From Verrucomicrobiia bacterium (GTDB lineage: Bacteria > Verrucomicrobiota > Verrucomicrobiia > Verrucomicrobiales > DEV007): a stretch of 64,000 nucleotides of DNA. Position numbers and translations under genes: made by a program. The stretch spans positions 1 through 64,000 of the forward strand of contig JAUIAH010000006.1 of NCBI GenBank assembly GCA_030425385.1. The letters are read 5' to 3'. Shown here one piece after another: positions 17,360 to 26,140 of the stretch. A model generated the notes under the pieces. The model was not told where the DNA came from, made no database searches, and saw only the letters and a list, made by a program, of their open reading frames with translations. The first letter of the stretch is position 1. Each line of letters begins with the position of its first letter.

Positions 17360-18249
17360 CTGTCGAGGCCTGTCTGTTGCCGGCAGGCTTTCACGGTGTT
17401 CATCATGAGCATCGCGATCGTCATGGGGCCCACGCCCCCCGGCACAGGCGTGATGGCCTGACACTTTGGCGCCACCGCATCGAAATCCACATCGCCGACC
17501 AAACGGTAGCCTTTCTTCTTGCTCGTGTCCTCCACGCGATTGATTCCCACATCGATGACCACAGCGCCTTCACGAATGTGGGTCTCTGTGAGGAAATGAG
17601 GCCGACCAATGGCCGCCACCACGATATCAGCCGAGCGGGTGATCGCTGCCAGATCTCGGGTGCGCGAATGGGCGATCGTCACAGTGGCATTCGCCGCCTC
17701 GCCCTTGGCCATGAGCAAGAGTCCTAACGATTTCCCCACAATGAGACTCCGCCCCACGACGACGACATGCGCTCCTTCAATGGGAATGTCATAGGCCGTC
17801 AAGAGTCGCTGACAGCCCAAGGGAGTGCATGGGACAAAGCCGGTGGCATCCTCCAAGGCCAGTTTCGCCACATTGGCAGGATGAAATCCATCCACGTCCT
17901 TCGCCGGGTCGAGGGCCCGCACGACGGCGGCTTCATCAATCTGCGGAGGAGGCGGCGACTGCACCAGAATGCCATGCACGCGTGGATCATCGTTTAATTC
18001 GTCAATCAGACCAAGCAGGGCCTCCTGTGTGGTGTCTGCGGGTAGCTCTTTCTTCAGAGAGAACATCCCAAGGTCATTGCAAGTGCGCTCCTTCGATCCC
18101 ACATACGCGCGTGAGGCGGGATCGTCTCCCACCAGCACCACGGCCAATCCCGGTTGCACGCCTCGATTGCTCAGAGAGGCGATCTCTGCTCGGACATCGT
18201 TCAAGGCGCTTGCTGCCACTTTCTTCCCGTCGATGATCGTTGGTTCCAT
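17356..18249 (-). CDS. folD: Bifunctional methylene-THF dehydrogenase / methenyl-THF cyclohydrolase
   Basis: A 297-residue cytoplasmic enzyme that interconverts 5,10-methylene-THF and 10-formyl-THF using NADP. Family signatures are complete: the catalytic Lys in [13 protein letters not shown] (about 54), [20 protein letters not shown], the NADP-binding [14 protein letters not shown] and the terminal [13 protein letters not shown]. Length is normal. The start has a weak AGGA 10-14 nt upstream, one of the few in this window. With the cyclo-ligase at 50127 it forms part of folate one-carbon metabolism, though the genes are not linked. Divergent from the CYTH-CHAD gene with 101 bp between. Confidence 0.97.
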   Translation of the reverse strand: MEPTIIDGKKVAASALNDVRAEIASLSNRGVQPGLAVVLVGDDPASRAYVGSKERTCNDLGMFSLKKELPADTTQEALLGLIDELNDDPRVHGILVQSPPPPQIDEAAVVRALDPAKDVDGFHPANVAKLALEDATGFVPCTPLGCQRLLTAYDIPIEGAHVVVVGRSLIVGKSLGLLLMAKGEAANATVTIAHSRTRDLAAITRSADIVVAAIGRPHFLTETHIREGAVVIDVGINRVEDTSKKKGYRLVGDVDFDAVAPKCQAITPVPGGVGPMTIAMLMMNTVKACRQQTGLDS

Positions 18250-18350
18250 CCCGCCATCCTACGCGCCGAATCGGAACCGACTAGCGGATTTCGTAGATTT
18301 CGAATGACACAGTTGCGATGGGGGCGGTCTTCTGAGATACATTCAAAGCC

Positions 18351-19913
18351 ATGAGCCAATCGGAACACGCGGAATGGGAAGCCAAGTTCCTCCTTGATCA
18401 GGACGAGCGGCCTCTCGAGGCCCTGGAACCCTTTCTTACCAGTCGCGGTTTCGAACTGGTGGAACAGCCAGAGATTCGCCAGGTCGATCGCTACTTTGAC
18501 ACGCCTTCTTGGGATCTCTTTCGATCCGGATGGGCATTCCGATGGCGTGATGCTGGACCCTACACCCTTCTCTGCCTGAAGTCGTTTGGTGCCGTCGCCG
18601 GCAATGTGCATCGGCGAGATGAGGTCGAGCAGGAGGTTGATGTCTTGCCGGAATCGATGGACGCCTTTCCCCGTGGGGTGGTGGCAGATCGGCTCGGCGA
18701 GTTGTTAGGCGAGGGCATGGATCCACCTCGTGAACTCTTTCGTTTGGAAACGCATCGCCGGGTCTATCGCGTGCAGAAAGGGAGCAGTGTGCTGTTGCTT
18801 TGCGTGGATGAGAGCGCGGTGTTTCCGTCGGCCAGGGAAGGCGCGACTCGAGAGGCAGCTCTGCGTTTCCATGAACTCGAATTGGAACTTGAGGAAGGAG
18901 AGGGAAACGCATTGGCGAATGTGGCGAAAGAGATAGAGCAGGAATTGGCGTTCTTGCCGGCCCGGCAGAGCAAGTTTGAGCGCGGCTTACAAGCGGTTGG
19001 TCTAGATCCTCTCACGAGCATGCGATCGCGGGCGTCCACGGCCAAGGCGTCCACGCCCAAGGGCCCCTACAGTGTCTTGCTGCGTCGCCGCCTCAGCGAA
19101 CAGTTTGAGGCCTTGCTCCGTCAAGAGCCGCGCGCCTGGGAAGGACTGGACCCTGAAGGTGTCCACCAAATGCGCGTCGCGAGCCGTCGGCTTCGAGTTG
19201 CTTTAGGAGAGCTTCGGGAGCTTCCCAAAGTGCCTCCCAAGCTCGTGGCGAAATGGCGACACGAAGTGCAATGGATTTGCCACTGCCTGGGAGCGATCCG
19301 TGACCTCGACGTGCACCAGGAGATCCTCGCCACGCGCGCGGAAGGAACGGGCCTACCGGCCTATCTGGAGGCTCGACGTGTGGAGGCTCGGGTGGCCTTG
19401 CGAGAGGCGCTGGCGAGTGAACGCTATGCTGACTTCAAGCGAATGTTCCCGTCTTTTCTCGACGGCGCGTTCTGGCGAAAGACCAAGAAGCGTTCGCCCA
19501 CCATTCGAAAAGCTGCCCGGAAAGCACTGCTGCCAGCCTTGAAAGCGTTCCGCAAACAGGGGCGACAGGTTGAGAAGCGGATGGATGCGCGCGCTTTGCA
19601 CTCCCTACGTATTCACGGAAAGCACCTGCGCTACCTCCTTGAGATCTTCAAACCCACGTTTCCCAGCGGCTTGAGAGTGTTCGTCAATGAAACCAAACGT
19701 CTACAGAATCAGTTAGGCGAACACCAAGATGCCTGCGTTGCCCTCGATCTCATTGACGCCTACGAGACATCGATTGCCGGTGAGGACCGGGCACTCATCG
19801 ATCTCAAACGCGATGCCATCGAGCGACGCCAGAACTGGCGTGCTGCTTTTCCCGAGACCTGGACCCGCTTCCGCCAAGCCGCCAAGCCCAGTAGCCTGCG
19901 CGACGCAATGTGA
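18351..19913 (+). CDS. CYTH-CHAD domain protein (inorganic polyphosphate-related)
   Basis: A 520-residue soluble protein. Residues 5-215 are a CYTH/triphosphate tunnel domain with the ExExK motif at 8-12 (EWEAK) and further basic and acidic tunnel residues (VDRYFDTP, FRWRDAG). Residues 235-510 are the helical CHAD domain with its conserved histidines (GVHQMRVASRRLRV, LHSLRIHGKHLRYLLEI). CYTH members hydrolyse tripolyphosphate or related compounds, and CHAD domains bind polyphosphate granules, so a role in polyphosphate metabolism is likely. The first ATG in frame has no Shine-Dalgarno sequence. A long basic linker (about 210-240) joins the domains. Confidence 0.93.
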   Translation: MSQSEHAEWEAKFLLDQDERPLEALEPFLTSRGFELVEQPEIRQVDRYFDTPSWDLFRSGWAFRWRDAGPYTLLCLKSFGAVAGNVHRRDEVEQEVDVLPESMDAFPRGVVADRLGELLGEGMDPPRELFRLETHRRVYRVQKGSSVLLLCVDESAVFPSAREGATREAALRFHELELELEEGEGNALANVAKEIEQELAFLPARQSKFERGLQAVGLDPLTSMRSRASTAKASTPKGPYSVLLRRRLSEQFEALLRQEPRAWEGLDPEGVHQMRVASRRLRVALGELRELPKVPPKLVAKWRHEVQWICHCLGAIRDLDVHQEILATRAEGTGLPAYLEARRVEARVALREALASERYADFKRMFPSFLDGAFWRKTKKRSPTIRKAARKALLPALKAFRKQGRQVEKRMDARALHSLRIHGKHLRYLLEIFKPTFPSGLRVFVNETKRLQNQLGEHQDACVALDLIDAYETSIAGEDRALIDLKRDAIERRQNWRAAFPETWTRFRQAAKPSSLRDAM

Positions 19914-20018
19914 ACCTCCTCAGCCGTTCGCGGCAAAGCTACAAATGTAGCGTTTCCTTGCGATTCGACTTGCCAGGGGGCGGTTGTTGTGGGTGATTTC
20001 TCGGGCATCCCGTCACCT

Positions 20019-20702
20019 ATGAAACCTTATCAGAGCTTTCTTATCATTCTCGTCATCCTCCAAGTAGGGGCTGTGGTCCTGCTGGGGATCATGACGTTCC
20101 AAGGACATCGCAGTCTCATGGAGATCGAAGAGCTGCGGGATGATTTAGAAGACATGGAAGAGGCGTTGGCCGAGCGGTCTGATGATAGTCTGCCCAATCG
20201 GGTGTCGGCGTTGGAAGCTTCTGCGGGCATGCGGGATCCGGATGCGGACCGAGCGGCGGCGGCGTTGCGTGCGCAAATGGCAGAGGCCAACGCGCTCCGG
20301 GAACGGTATCAGAAGAGCCTTGGTGGAGGAGCAGCAGCAGCGCCCGCTCCAGCGATGGGCGACATCCCCCCTCCGCCTCAACCCGAAGTGGAAGAGCCAG
20401 CCATGGCAGGGCTTTCACCGACGGAGCAAGCCATCGCCAAGCTCCCCATCGTTGCTGAGATCCTGAGCTTTGATGCGGACTGGCAGTTCTACACGGTGAA
20501 CAAGGGCCAACTTGATGGGCTGCGGGCGGATCAAGAATTTGCGGTGCGCCAGGTCGATAGTTATGAACTCTTGGCGAATGTGAAAGTGTCCCGGCTCCAC
20601 CCTCAAGATGCTATTGTGGAGCTCGTACGGGGTACCACGAAAGAAGGAGCTCCCACTCCCTCCGTTGGGGACGTGCTGATCGATATTTCCCAATTGCAGT
20701 AA
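20019..20702 (+). CDS. Membrane-anchored coiled-coil protein, 227 aa
   Basis: An unrecognised 227-residue protein. One N-terminal membrane segment (about 5-25, SFLIILVILQVGAVVLLGI) is followed by a highly charged coiled coil (28-110), a Pro/Ala-rich linker, and an 80-residue beta-rich C-terminal domain (ILSFDADWQFYTVNKGQ to the end, GDVLIDISQLQ). The C-terminal part reads like a small SH3- or FlgT/CsgG-type barrel. The ATG at 20019 (MKPYQ) is preferred over a GTG at 19989 because it places the anchor at the N-terminus. trpC starts 6 bp after its end, so the two are probably cotranscribed. Confidence 0.75.
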   Translation: MKPYQSFLIILVILQVGAVVLLGIMTFQGHRSLMEIEELRDDLEDMEEALAERSDDSLPNRVSALEASAGMRDPDADRAAAALRAQMAEANALRERYQKSLGGGAAAAPAPAMGDIPPPPQPEVEEPAMAGLSPTEQAIAKLPIVAEILSFDADWQFYTVNKGQLDGLRADQEFAVRQVDSYELLANVKVSRLHPQDAIVELVRGTTKEGAPTPSVGDVLIDISQLQ

Positions 20703-20708
20703 TCCGTG

Positions 20709-21509
20709 ATGAGTGCCCCTGCGGTTTCCAACCGCCTCCAACAGATCGTCGATCACAAGCGCACGGAGATCGAGAAGTTGCTCCCTCGCGAGGAGAAACT
20801 CCGCGCGGCGGCCCTGACGCGCGATGATTTCCGCTCCTTCGAACGCGCCCTGGATCGTGGGCCAGAGCAATTGGCGCTCATTGCTGAGGTGAAGAAGGCC
20901 TCGCCATCCGCTGGCGTCATCGCCGAAGACTTCGATCCTCTAGCGCAAGCACAAGCTTACGATGAAGCAGGTGCCGATGCCATCTCCGTCCTCACAGATG
21001 AACGCTTCTTTCAGGGGCATTTGTCCTATCTCACCCAAATCCGTGACGCGGTGCGTGTACCGGTGCTGCGCAAAGACTTCATTCTTCACCCAGCGCAGAT
21101 CTACGAAGCGGTCGTTGCGGGTGCCGATGCCATCTTGCTCATCGTGGCCTGTTTGACCCAGGAAGAATTGGTTTCTTTGCTAGACGTCGCTCATCAATGT
21201 CAGCTAGACGTTCTGGTGGAGGTGCACGACGACGACGAACTGCAACGCGCTCTCGACACAGACGCGCGAATCATTGGGGTGAACAACCGCAACCTCAAAA
21301 CGTTCGAAGTGGATCTGCTGACCTCGAAGCAATTGAGCGAGGAGATCCCCGATGAAATCATCTTCGTGAGTGAAAGCGGGATCAAATCCAGCACCGACTC
21401 CCAGGCCGTCTTTCAATGGGGTGCCGATGCCATCCTCGTGGGGGAAGCCTTAATGCGGAGCGGCAATATTGCCGACCAGGTCGCCGCGCTGACGCAGGTC
21501 GCGCCTTGA
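20709..21509 (+). CDS. trpC: Indole-3-glycerol phosphate synthase
   Basis: A 266-residue (beta/alpha)8 enzyme that closes the indole ring of CdRP in tryptophan synthesis. Signatures present: IAEVKKASPSAGVI (catalytic Lys), YDEAGADAISVLTDERFF, VLRKDFI (catalytic Lys), LDVLVEVHDDDEL, IIGVNNRNLKTF and FVSESGI. Length and order match monofunctional TrpC. No other trp gene is nearby; it stands alone between an anchored coiled-coil protein and the FG-GAP/ASPIC gene. The ATG at 20709 was chosen over the GTG directly before it. Confidence 0.96.
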   Translation: MSAPAVSNRLQQIVDHKRTEIEKLLPREEKLRAAALTRDDFRSFERALDRGPEQLALIAEVKKASPSAGVIAEDFDPLAQAQAYDEAGADAISVLTDERFFQGHLSYLTQIRDAVRVPVLRKDFILHPAQIYEAVVAGADAILLIVACLTQEELVSLLDVAHQCQLDVLVEVHDDDELQRALDTDARIIGVNNRNLKTFEVDLLTSKQLSEEIPDEIIFVSESGIKSSTDSQAVFQWGADAILVGEALMRSGNIADQVAALTQVAP

Positions 21510-21540
21510 CGGTTTCGGGGGTGTCAGGTTGGATCGAGGC

Positions 21541-24500
21541 ATGCAGTTCTGGATCCTATCGTTGCTCCTCCTCTCTCTCGCTTGGAACGTGTCCGCTCAA
21601 GTGGTGGAGGCAACGCCCTTGCCGAAGCGCTCTGGGCCCTCGGGTGAACCCTTGTTCGCGCCCCTTTCGGGCGAACAGACCGGGCTGACCTTTGCCTATG
21701 CGTGGGATCCTCCCAAGAAGTATGAGCATGAGATGGTCAACGGCGTCACGGGAGGAGGCGTCTGTCTGGGCGACTATGATGGCGATGGCCTCACCGATGT
21801 GTTTCTCACCCAGCCCTTCAAGGGCAACCGCCTCTACAAGAATCTGGGTGATTGGAAGTTCCGAGACGTCACCGCTGAAGCGGGACTAACAAAGGAACAT
21901 CTCTGGGGTACAGGAGCTTCCTTCGCGGATATCGATCATGATGGCGACCTCGATCTCTTTGTCTGCGGGTATGATTGTGAGGATCGGCTCTATCGGAATG
22001 ACGGAAAGGGAACCTTTACTGAGATCGGTGCGCAGGCTGGAGTGGCAAATCAGGGTGCCGCTGTCATGGTCGCCTTCGCCGACTACGATTTGGATGGGGA
22101 CTTGGATGCGTATCTCTGTCGAAACCACATCGATTTCGCGGAGACCCCTATTTGGAAATACACGAAGGACGCACGCGGACGTCCCATCGTTCCAGATGCA
22201 TTGAAAGGCATCGCCAAGCCCTTGTATCGCCCGGACATCCAAGACGGTAAGCTCATTCCTGCTGGTGAAAGTGATATTCTCTATCGGAACAATGGGGACG
22301 GCACTTTCACGGACGTGTCCGCCCAGGCGGGGATTCACGATGAAGACTTTGGGCTCTCGGCGACGTGGTGGGACTACGATCACGATGGGGATCCTGACCT
22401 CTACAACGCGAACGATTTCTTCGGATCGGATCACCTCTATCGGAACAATGGGGACGGCACCTTCACGGATGTGGCCGCCTTTGCGCTGCCACACACCCCT
22501 TGGTTCTCGATGGGCAGTGACGTCGCCGATCTCAATAATGACGGGCTGCTCGACTTCATGGCGTCTGACATGCAGGGGACGACGCATTTCAAACAGAAGG
22601 TCTCGATGGGAGACATGCAGGGATGGTTTCTGGAGACGGCAGTGCCACGGCAATACATGCGCAATGCACTCTACATCAACACGGGGCAGCTCCGATTCCA
22701 GGAGGCGGCTTTCCTCGCAGGAGTCGATGCGACGGACTGGACCTGGTCTTTAAAATTTGCGGATCTTGATAGTGACGGGCGTCAAGATCTCTTCGTCACC
22801 AATGGAGCCGAACGTTACTGGGATCACAGTGACATCATGGGCTTGGCGCGGGGGGCTCAGCGGCTGAACACGCCAGAACTCAAGGATGTGTGGATGAATG
22901 CGGAGGTGCGGGCCGATCCCAACCTGGCCTATCGGAATCTTGGCGATCTGAAATTTGAAGATGTCAGTGCTGAGTGGGGATTGGGTGCAGCCGAGGTCTC
23001 TTACGGAGCCGGTTTCGGAGACCTGGACAATGACGGGGACCTGGATCTCATCGTGAATAGTTTCGAGAAAGCGGTGAGTGTGTATCGCAATGATAGTCAT
23101 TCCAATGAACTGGCATCGATCACACTCAAGGGGCAGGGAATAGGCGCAATGCTGCGTGTCCGGATCGACGGTGAAGTCCGGCAAACGCTCTATCACACGC
23201 TCACGCGAGGTTACATGTCGGCCAATGACGATCGCATCCATATTGGGTTGGGAGCCGTAAGAGAGTTCGATCTCGAAATCGATTGGCCGAGCGGAAAGCG
23301 CCAGATTCTCAAGGACCTCAAGGCGGGCAACCACTACACGGTCAAAGAGGAAGGGGAGAAGGCTCCAGCAACAACGGTTTCACCGACCATGTTTGTCGTG
23401 TCTCCCGCCCTGAAAGATGCCAAACAGACGGAAAAGCCCTTTGATGACTTTGAGAGGGAACCGCTCCTCCCGAATCGTCTTTCTCAGCTTGGACCCGGCA
23501 TGGCATGGGCTGATGTGGATGGCGATGGCGACGATGATCTTTATCTTGGCGGTTCTGCAGGAAATCCTGGAGTGCTCTATCAAACCCTTAAGGCAGGTTT
23601 CCAAGCCATGGAAACACCGGCTTTCGCTCAGGATGCGGCATCGGAAGACATGGCGGCCTTGTTTCTCGATGCAGATGCTGATGGCGACAGCGACTTGGTT
23701 GTGGTGAGTGGCGGGGTCGAGCATCCGCATGGTTCGGCAGCGTTGCAGGATCGCCTTTACGTGAATGACGGCAAAGGCGGCTTTACGAAAGCTCCAAAAG
23801 GCGTCCTCCCGGATCTCGCCTTCAGTGGTAGTGCGGCGGCCGCGGCCGATTTCGATCGCGATGGCGATCTCGATGTCTTCATCGGCGGTCGAATCATCCC
23901 GGGTTCTTATCCTGAGAGCCCTCCGAGCGTGCTCCTACGAAACGATGGCGGGCGCTTCGTCGCGGTCGCAGAGTCTGCAGCCACCCAGGCTCAGCGGGTG
24001 ACGGGGGCTCTCTGGAGTGACATGAATAACGACGGTTGGCTCGACCTCTTTGTCACCACAGAGTGGGGACCGGTGGAAGTCTATCGTAATGATAGGGGAA
24101 GACTCACATCCCACACTGAGGAAGCGGGAATTGCTAATCAGTTAGGCTGGTGGAATGGCATCGCGGGCGCAGACATCGATCGTGATGGCGACATGGACTA
24201 CGCCGTGATGAATGTGGGGCTCAACACCAAGTATCACGCCTCGCCCGAGAAGCCGGCGCAGCTCTTCTATGGCGACATGGACGGCTCGGGTCGCAAACAA
24301 TTGGTGGAGGCGAAGGTGAGCAGCAAGGGGGCCTACCCAGTGCGCGGGAAGAGTTGTTCTCAAGCCGCCATGCCCGTGATCCGCGAGCGTTTTCCAACCT
24401 TTGAGAGCTTCGCCAAAGCGAGTCTGACAGAAATCTATGGCCAGCCGGTTCTTGATCAAGCGGAGGTCTATCAGGCTAATACTCTCGCATCGGGCATCTT

Positions 24501-25143
24501 GATCAATGATGGCCAGGGACGATTTCGTTTCCAGGCACTGCCGCGGATTGCTCAGATAGCGCCTGGCTGTGGTCTGGCACTTGCCGATATCGATGGAGAC
24601 GGAAACGTCGATCTCTACATCGGTCAGAATTTCTATGGCCCGCAGCCAGAAACGGGGCGGATGGATGGTGGGGTGAGTCAGCTTTTGTTAGGCAATGGCA
24701 AAGGAGCTTTCTCCCCGGTGCGGGCGGATGCTAGCGGTCTCTTTGTGCCGGGCGATGCCACCAGCCTGGGTACGGTGGATCTGAACCAGGACGGTTGGTG
24801 TGATTTCGTCGTCGCAAGCAATAACGGGCCAGCCTTCACGTTCATCCGCGTGCCTCAACAAACGGAGCATGTTCCTTTGGCGCTGCGCTTTGTTGGTAAA
24901 AAGGGAAACCCGACGGCGATCGGTGCACGGGTCACCCTGACACTGTCCGATGGAACCCAGCAGACCAGTGAAGTGTCAGGAGGGCACGGCTACCTCTCGC
25001 AGAATCCGGGGATGCTCTTCTTCGGGATTCCCTCGGGGACCACGGCGCAAACGCTCCAAGTGCGCTGGCCGGGCGGCAAGACGAGCCGCATGGATCTCAC
25101 CAAGGTTTCAGGGCGACGCCTTCAGATTGCGGATCCCTCGTGA
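21541..25143 (+). CDS. Secreted FG-GAP/VCBS protein with two ASPIC/UnbV domains
   Basis: A 1200-residue protein with a signal peptide (MQFWILSLLLLSLAWNVSAQ). About fourteen FG-GAP/VCBS repeats with Asp-rich calcium loops (DYDGDGLTDV, DIDHDGDLDLF, DYDHDGDPDLY, DLDSDGRQDLF) form probable beta propellers. The protein looks like two tandem halves: each ends in an ASPIC/UnbV-type domain (GIGAMLRVRIDGEVRQTLYH near 550, then GARVTLTLSDGTQQTSEVSG near 1140). Such proteins are very common in Planctomycetes and Verrucomicrobia, are extracellular, and their exact role is unknown; carbohydrate or matrix binding is likely. It is monocistronic-looking and convergent with the lipoprotein gene by 33 bp. Confidence 0.93.
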   Translation: MQFWILSLLLLSLAWNVSAQVVEATPLPKRSGPSGEPLFAPLSGEQTGLTFAYAWDPPKKYEHEMVNGVTGGGVCLGDYDGDGLTDVFLTQPFKGNRLYKNLGDWKFRDVTAEAGLTKEHLWGTGASFADIDHDGDLDLFVCGYDCEDRLYRNDGKGTFTEIGAQAGVANQGAAVMVAFADYDLDGDLDAYLCRNHIDFAETPIWKYTKDARGRPIVPDALKGIAKPLYRPDIQDGKLIPAGESDILYRNNGDGTFTDVSAQAGIHDEDFGLSATWWDYDHDGDPDLYNANDFFGSDHLYRNNGDGTFTDVAAFALPHTPWFSMGSDVADLNNDGLLDFMASDMQGTTHFKQKVSMGDMQGWFLETAVPRQYMRNALYINTGQLRFQEAAFLAGVDATDWTWSLKFADLDSDGRQDLFVTNGAERYWDHSDIMGLARGAQRLNTPELKDVWMNAEVRADPNLAYRNLGDLKFEDVSAEWGLGAAEVSYGAGFGDLDNDGDLDLIVNSFEKAVSVYRNDSHSNELASITLKGQGIGAMLRVRIDGEVRQTLYHTLTRGYMSANDDRIHIGLGAVREFDLEIDWPSGKRQILKDLKAGNHYTVKEEGEKAPATTVSPTMFVVSPALKDAKQTEKPFDDFEREPLLPNRLSQLGPGMAWADVDGDGDDDLYLGGSAGNPGVLYQTLKAGFQAMETPAFAQDAASEDMAALFLDADADGDSDLVVVSGGVEHPHGSAALQDRLYVNDGKGGFTKAPKGVLPDLAFSGSAAAAADFDRDGDLDVFIGGRIIPGSYPESPPSVLLRNDGGRFVAVAESAATQAQRVTGALWSDMNNDGWLDLFVTTEWGPVEVYRNDRGRLTSHTEEAGIANQLGWWNGIAGADIDRDGDMDYAVMNVGLNTKYHASPEKPAQLFYGDMDGSGRKQLVEAKVSSKGAYPVRGKSCSQAAMPVIRERFPTFESFAKASLTEIYGQPVLDQAEVYQANTLASGILINDGQGRFRFQALPRIAQIAPGCGLALADIDGDGNVDLYIGQNFYGPQPETGRMDGGVSQLLLGNGKGAFSPVRADASGLFVPGDATSLGTVDLNQDGWCDFVVASNNGPAFTFIRVPQQTEHVPLALRFVGKKGNPTAIGARVTLTLSDGTQQTSEVSGGHGYLSQNPGMLFFGIPSGTTAQTLQVRWPGGKTSRMDLTKVSGRRLQIADPS

Positions 25144-25176
25144 TCGCCATCGACGGCTTGGCGCGAACTTCGTAAT

Positions 25177-26124
25177 CTAACGAAGCGACCGATCCAGATC
25201 GGCAATGGCATTGCGGACGAACTGTTGGATCTTCTCGCCACCATAGAAGGGGCCAGTCGTGCCCATGCCACCAAGCGTGTGGGTGCTCACGAGTATCAGC
25301 TTGCCCCCCGATAGCAGGAAGGCCGGATTGCCTGAATCGCCTGCCACCATCATCTCCTTCCACGATGGGTCGAGCGTCGATTTGAAAAGGGAACCCGTGC
25401 GCATGAAGTCGATCGTGCTGGAATGGATCACGCCCGTGATCTCGAAGCGGTGAACGCGGCGTTTCCCATCCGTCACCAGGACAGGGGCTCCTTTGAGCAA
25501 TGCCTGATACTTGCCCGGGGCGGGTAGGGGGTAATAAGTGACCGTATTCGGAACTGGTCTATCAAGCACCCCAACCGTGATGTCGGGGATGGATACGCGC
25601 CCATTGGAAGGCGCACGCTTGACCGCGGCGAGCCTTCGGGTGACCGGGCGTCCATCACGTCCATGAAAGGTGATGCTCGCTCCGCGTGGGCGATCATAGT
25701 GGGCAGACATGACCACATGCCGATCAGATATCAGCGTCGCCGTGCGCGTTTGATCCCAAGAAACTCCTGAGAAATCGAGCGCCCGCATCCAGTTAGCAGC
25801 GCGCTTGCTACCGCCGCCTCCATATTGGGAGAAGACTCTCTTATCTGCCGCGGAAGCCCGCTTCGGGGCCCGCTTGGACATTTCTGCCTGCAGGCCACCT
25901 GGGGTGGTGTCTTTGAGAGCGCCTCCCGTGGGTGCTTTCCCTATCAAATAGGCGAAACGAACATTCCCTTGAGGAGCGGCCACTTGGGCGGTCTTTGGAG
26001 TGGGGGTGTGAGACGACGGCGCCTCCACCGTTTGGGGAGCGGCGATCACGGTGGGGGGAGCCATCACGGTGACGCAATGGGTGAGCAAGGGCATGCAGGC
26101 GCATGCAAGGACGAGGCGGAACAT
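25177..26124 (-). CDS. Trypsin-like serine protease lipoprotein
   Basis: A 315-residue lipoprotein: MFRLVLACACMPLLTHC provides the signal and lipid-attachment Cys (residue 17 or so). A Pro/Thr-rich linker follows. The catalytic domain shows a trypsin-like triad: His in RHVVMSAHY, Asp in IPDITVGVLD, Ser in AGDSGNPAFLL. The GDSGNP form, with Asn instead of the usual Gly, is slightly off the S1 consensus. The start at 26124 was chosen to begin the signal peptide; the open frame extends 58 codons into the downstream end of the TonB receptor gene. It lies 16 bp after that receptor on the same strand, suggesting a shared transcript and possibly processing of outer-membrane material. Confidence 0.8.
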   Translation of the reverse strand: MFRLVLACACMPLLTHCVTVMAPPTVIAAPQTVEAPSSHTPTPKTAQVAAPQGNVRFAYLIGKAPTGGALKDTTPGGLQAEMSKRAPKRASAADKRVFSQYGGGGSKRAANWMRALDFSGVSWDQTRTATLISDRHVVMSAHYDRPRGASITFHGRDGRPVTRRLAAVKRAPSNGRVSIPDITVGVLDRPVPNTVTYYPLPAPGKYQALLKGAPVLVTDGKRRVHRFEITGVIHSSTIDFMRTGSLFKSTLDPSWKEMMVAGDSGNPAFLLSGGKLILVSTHTLGGMGTTGPFYGGEKIQQFVRNAIADLDRSLR

Positions 26125-26140
26125 CCTCCCAGCATAGCGT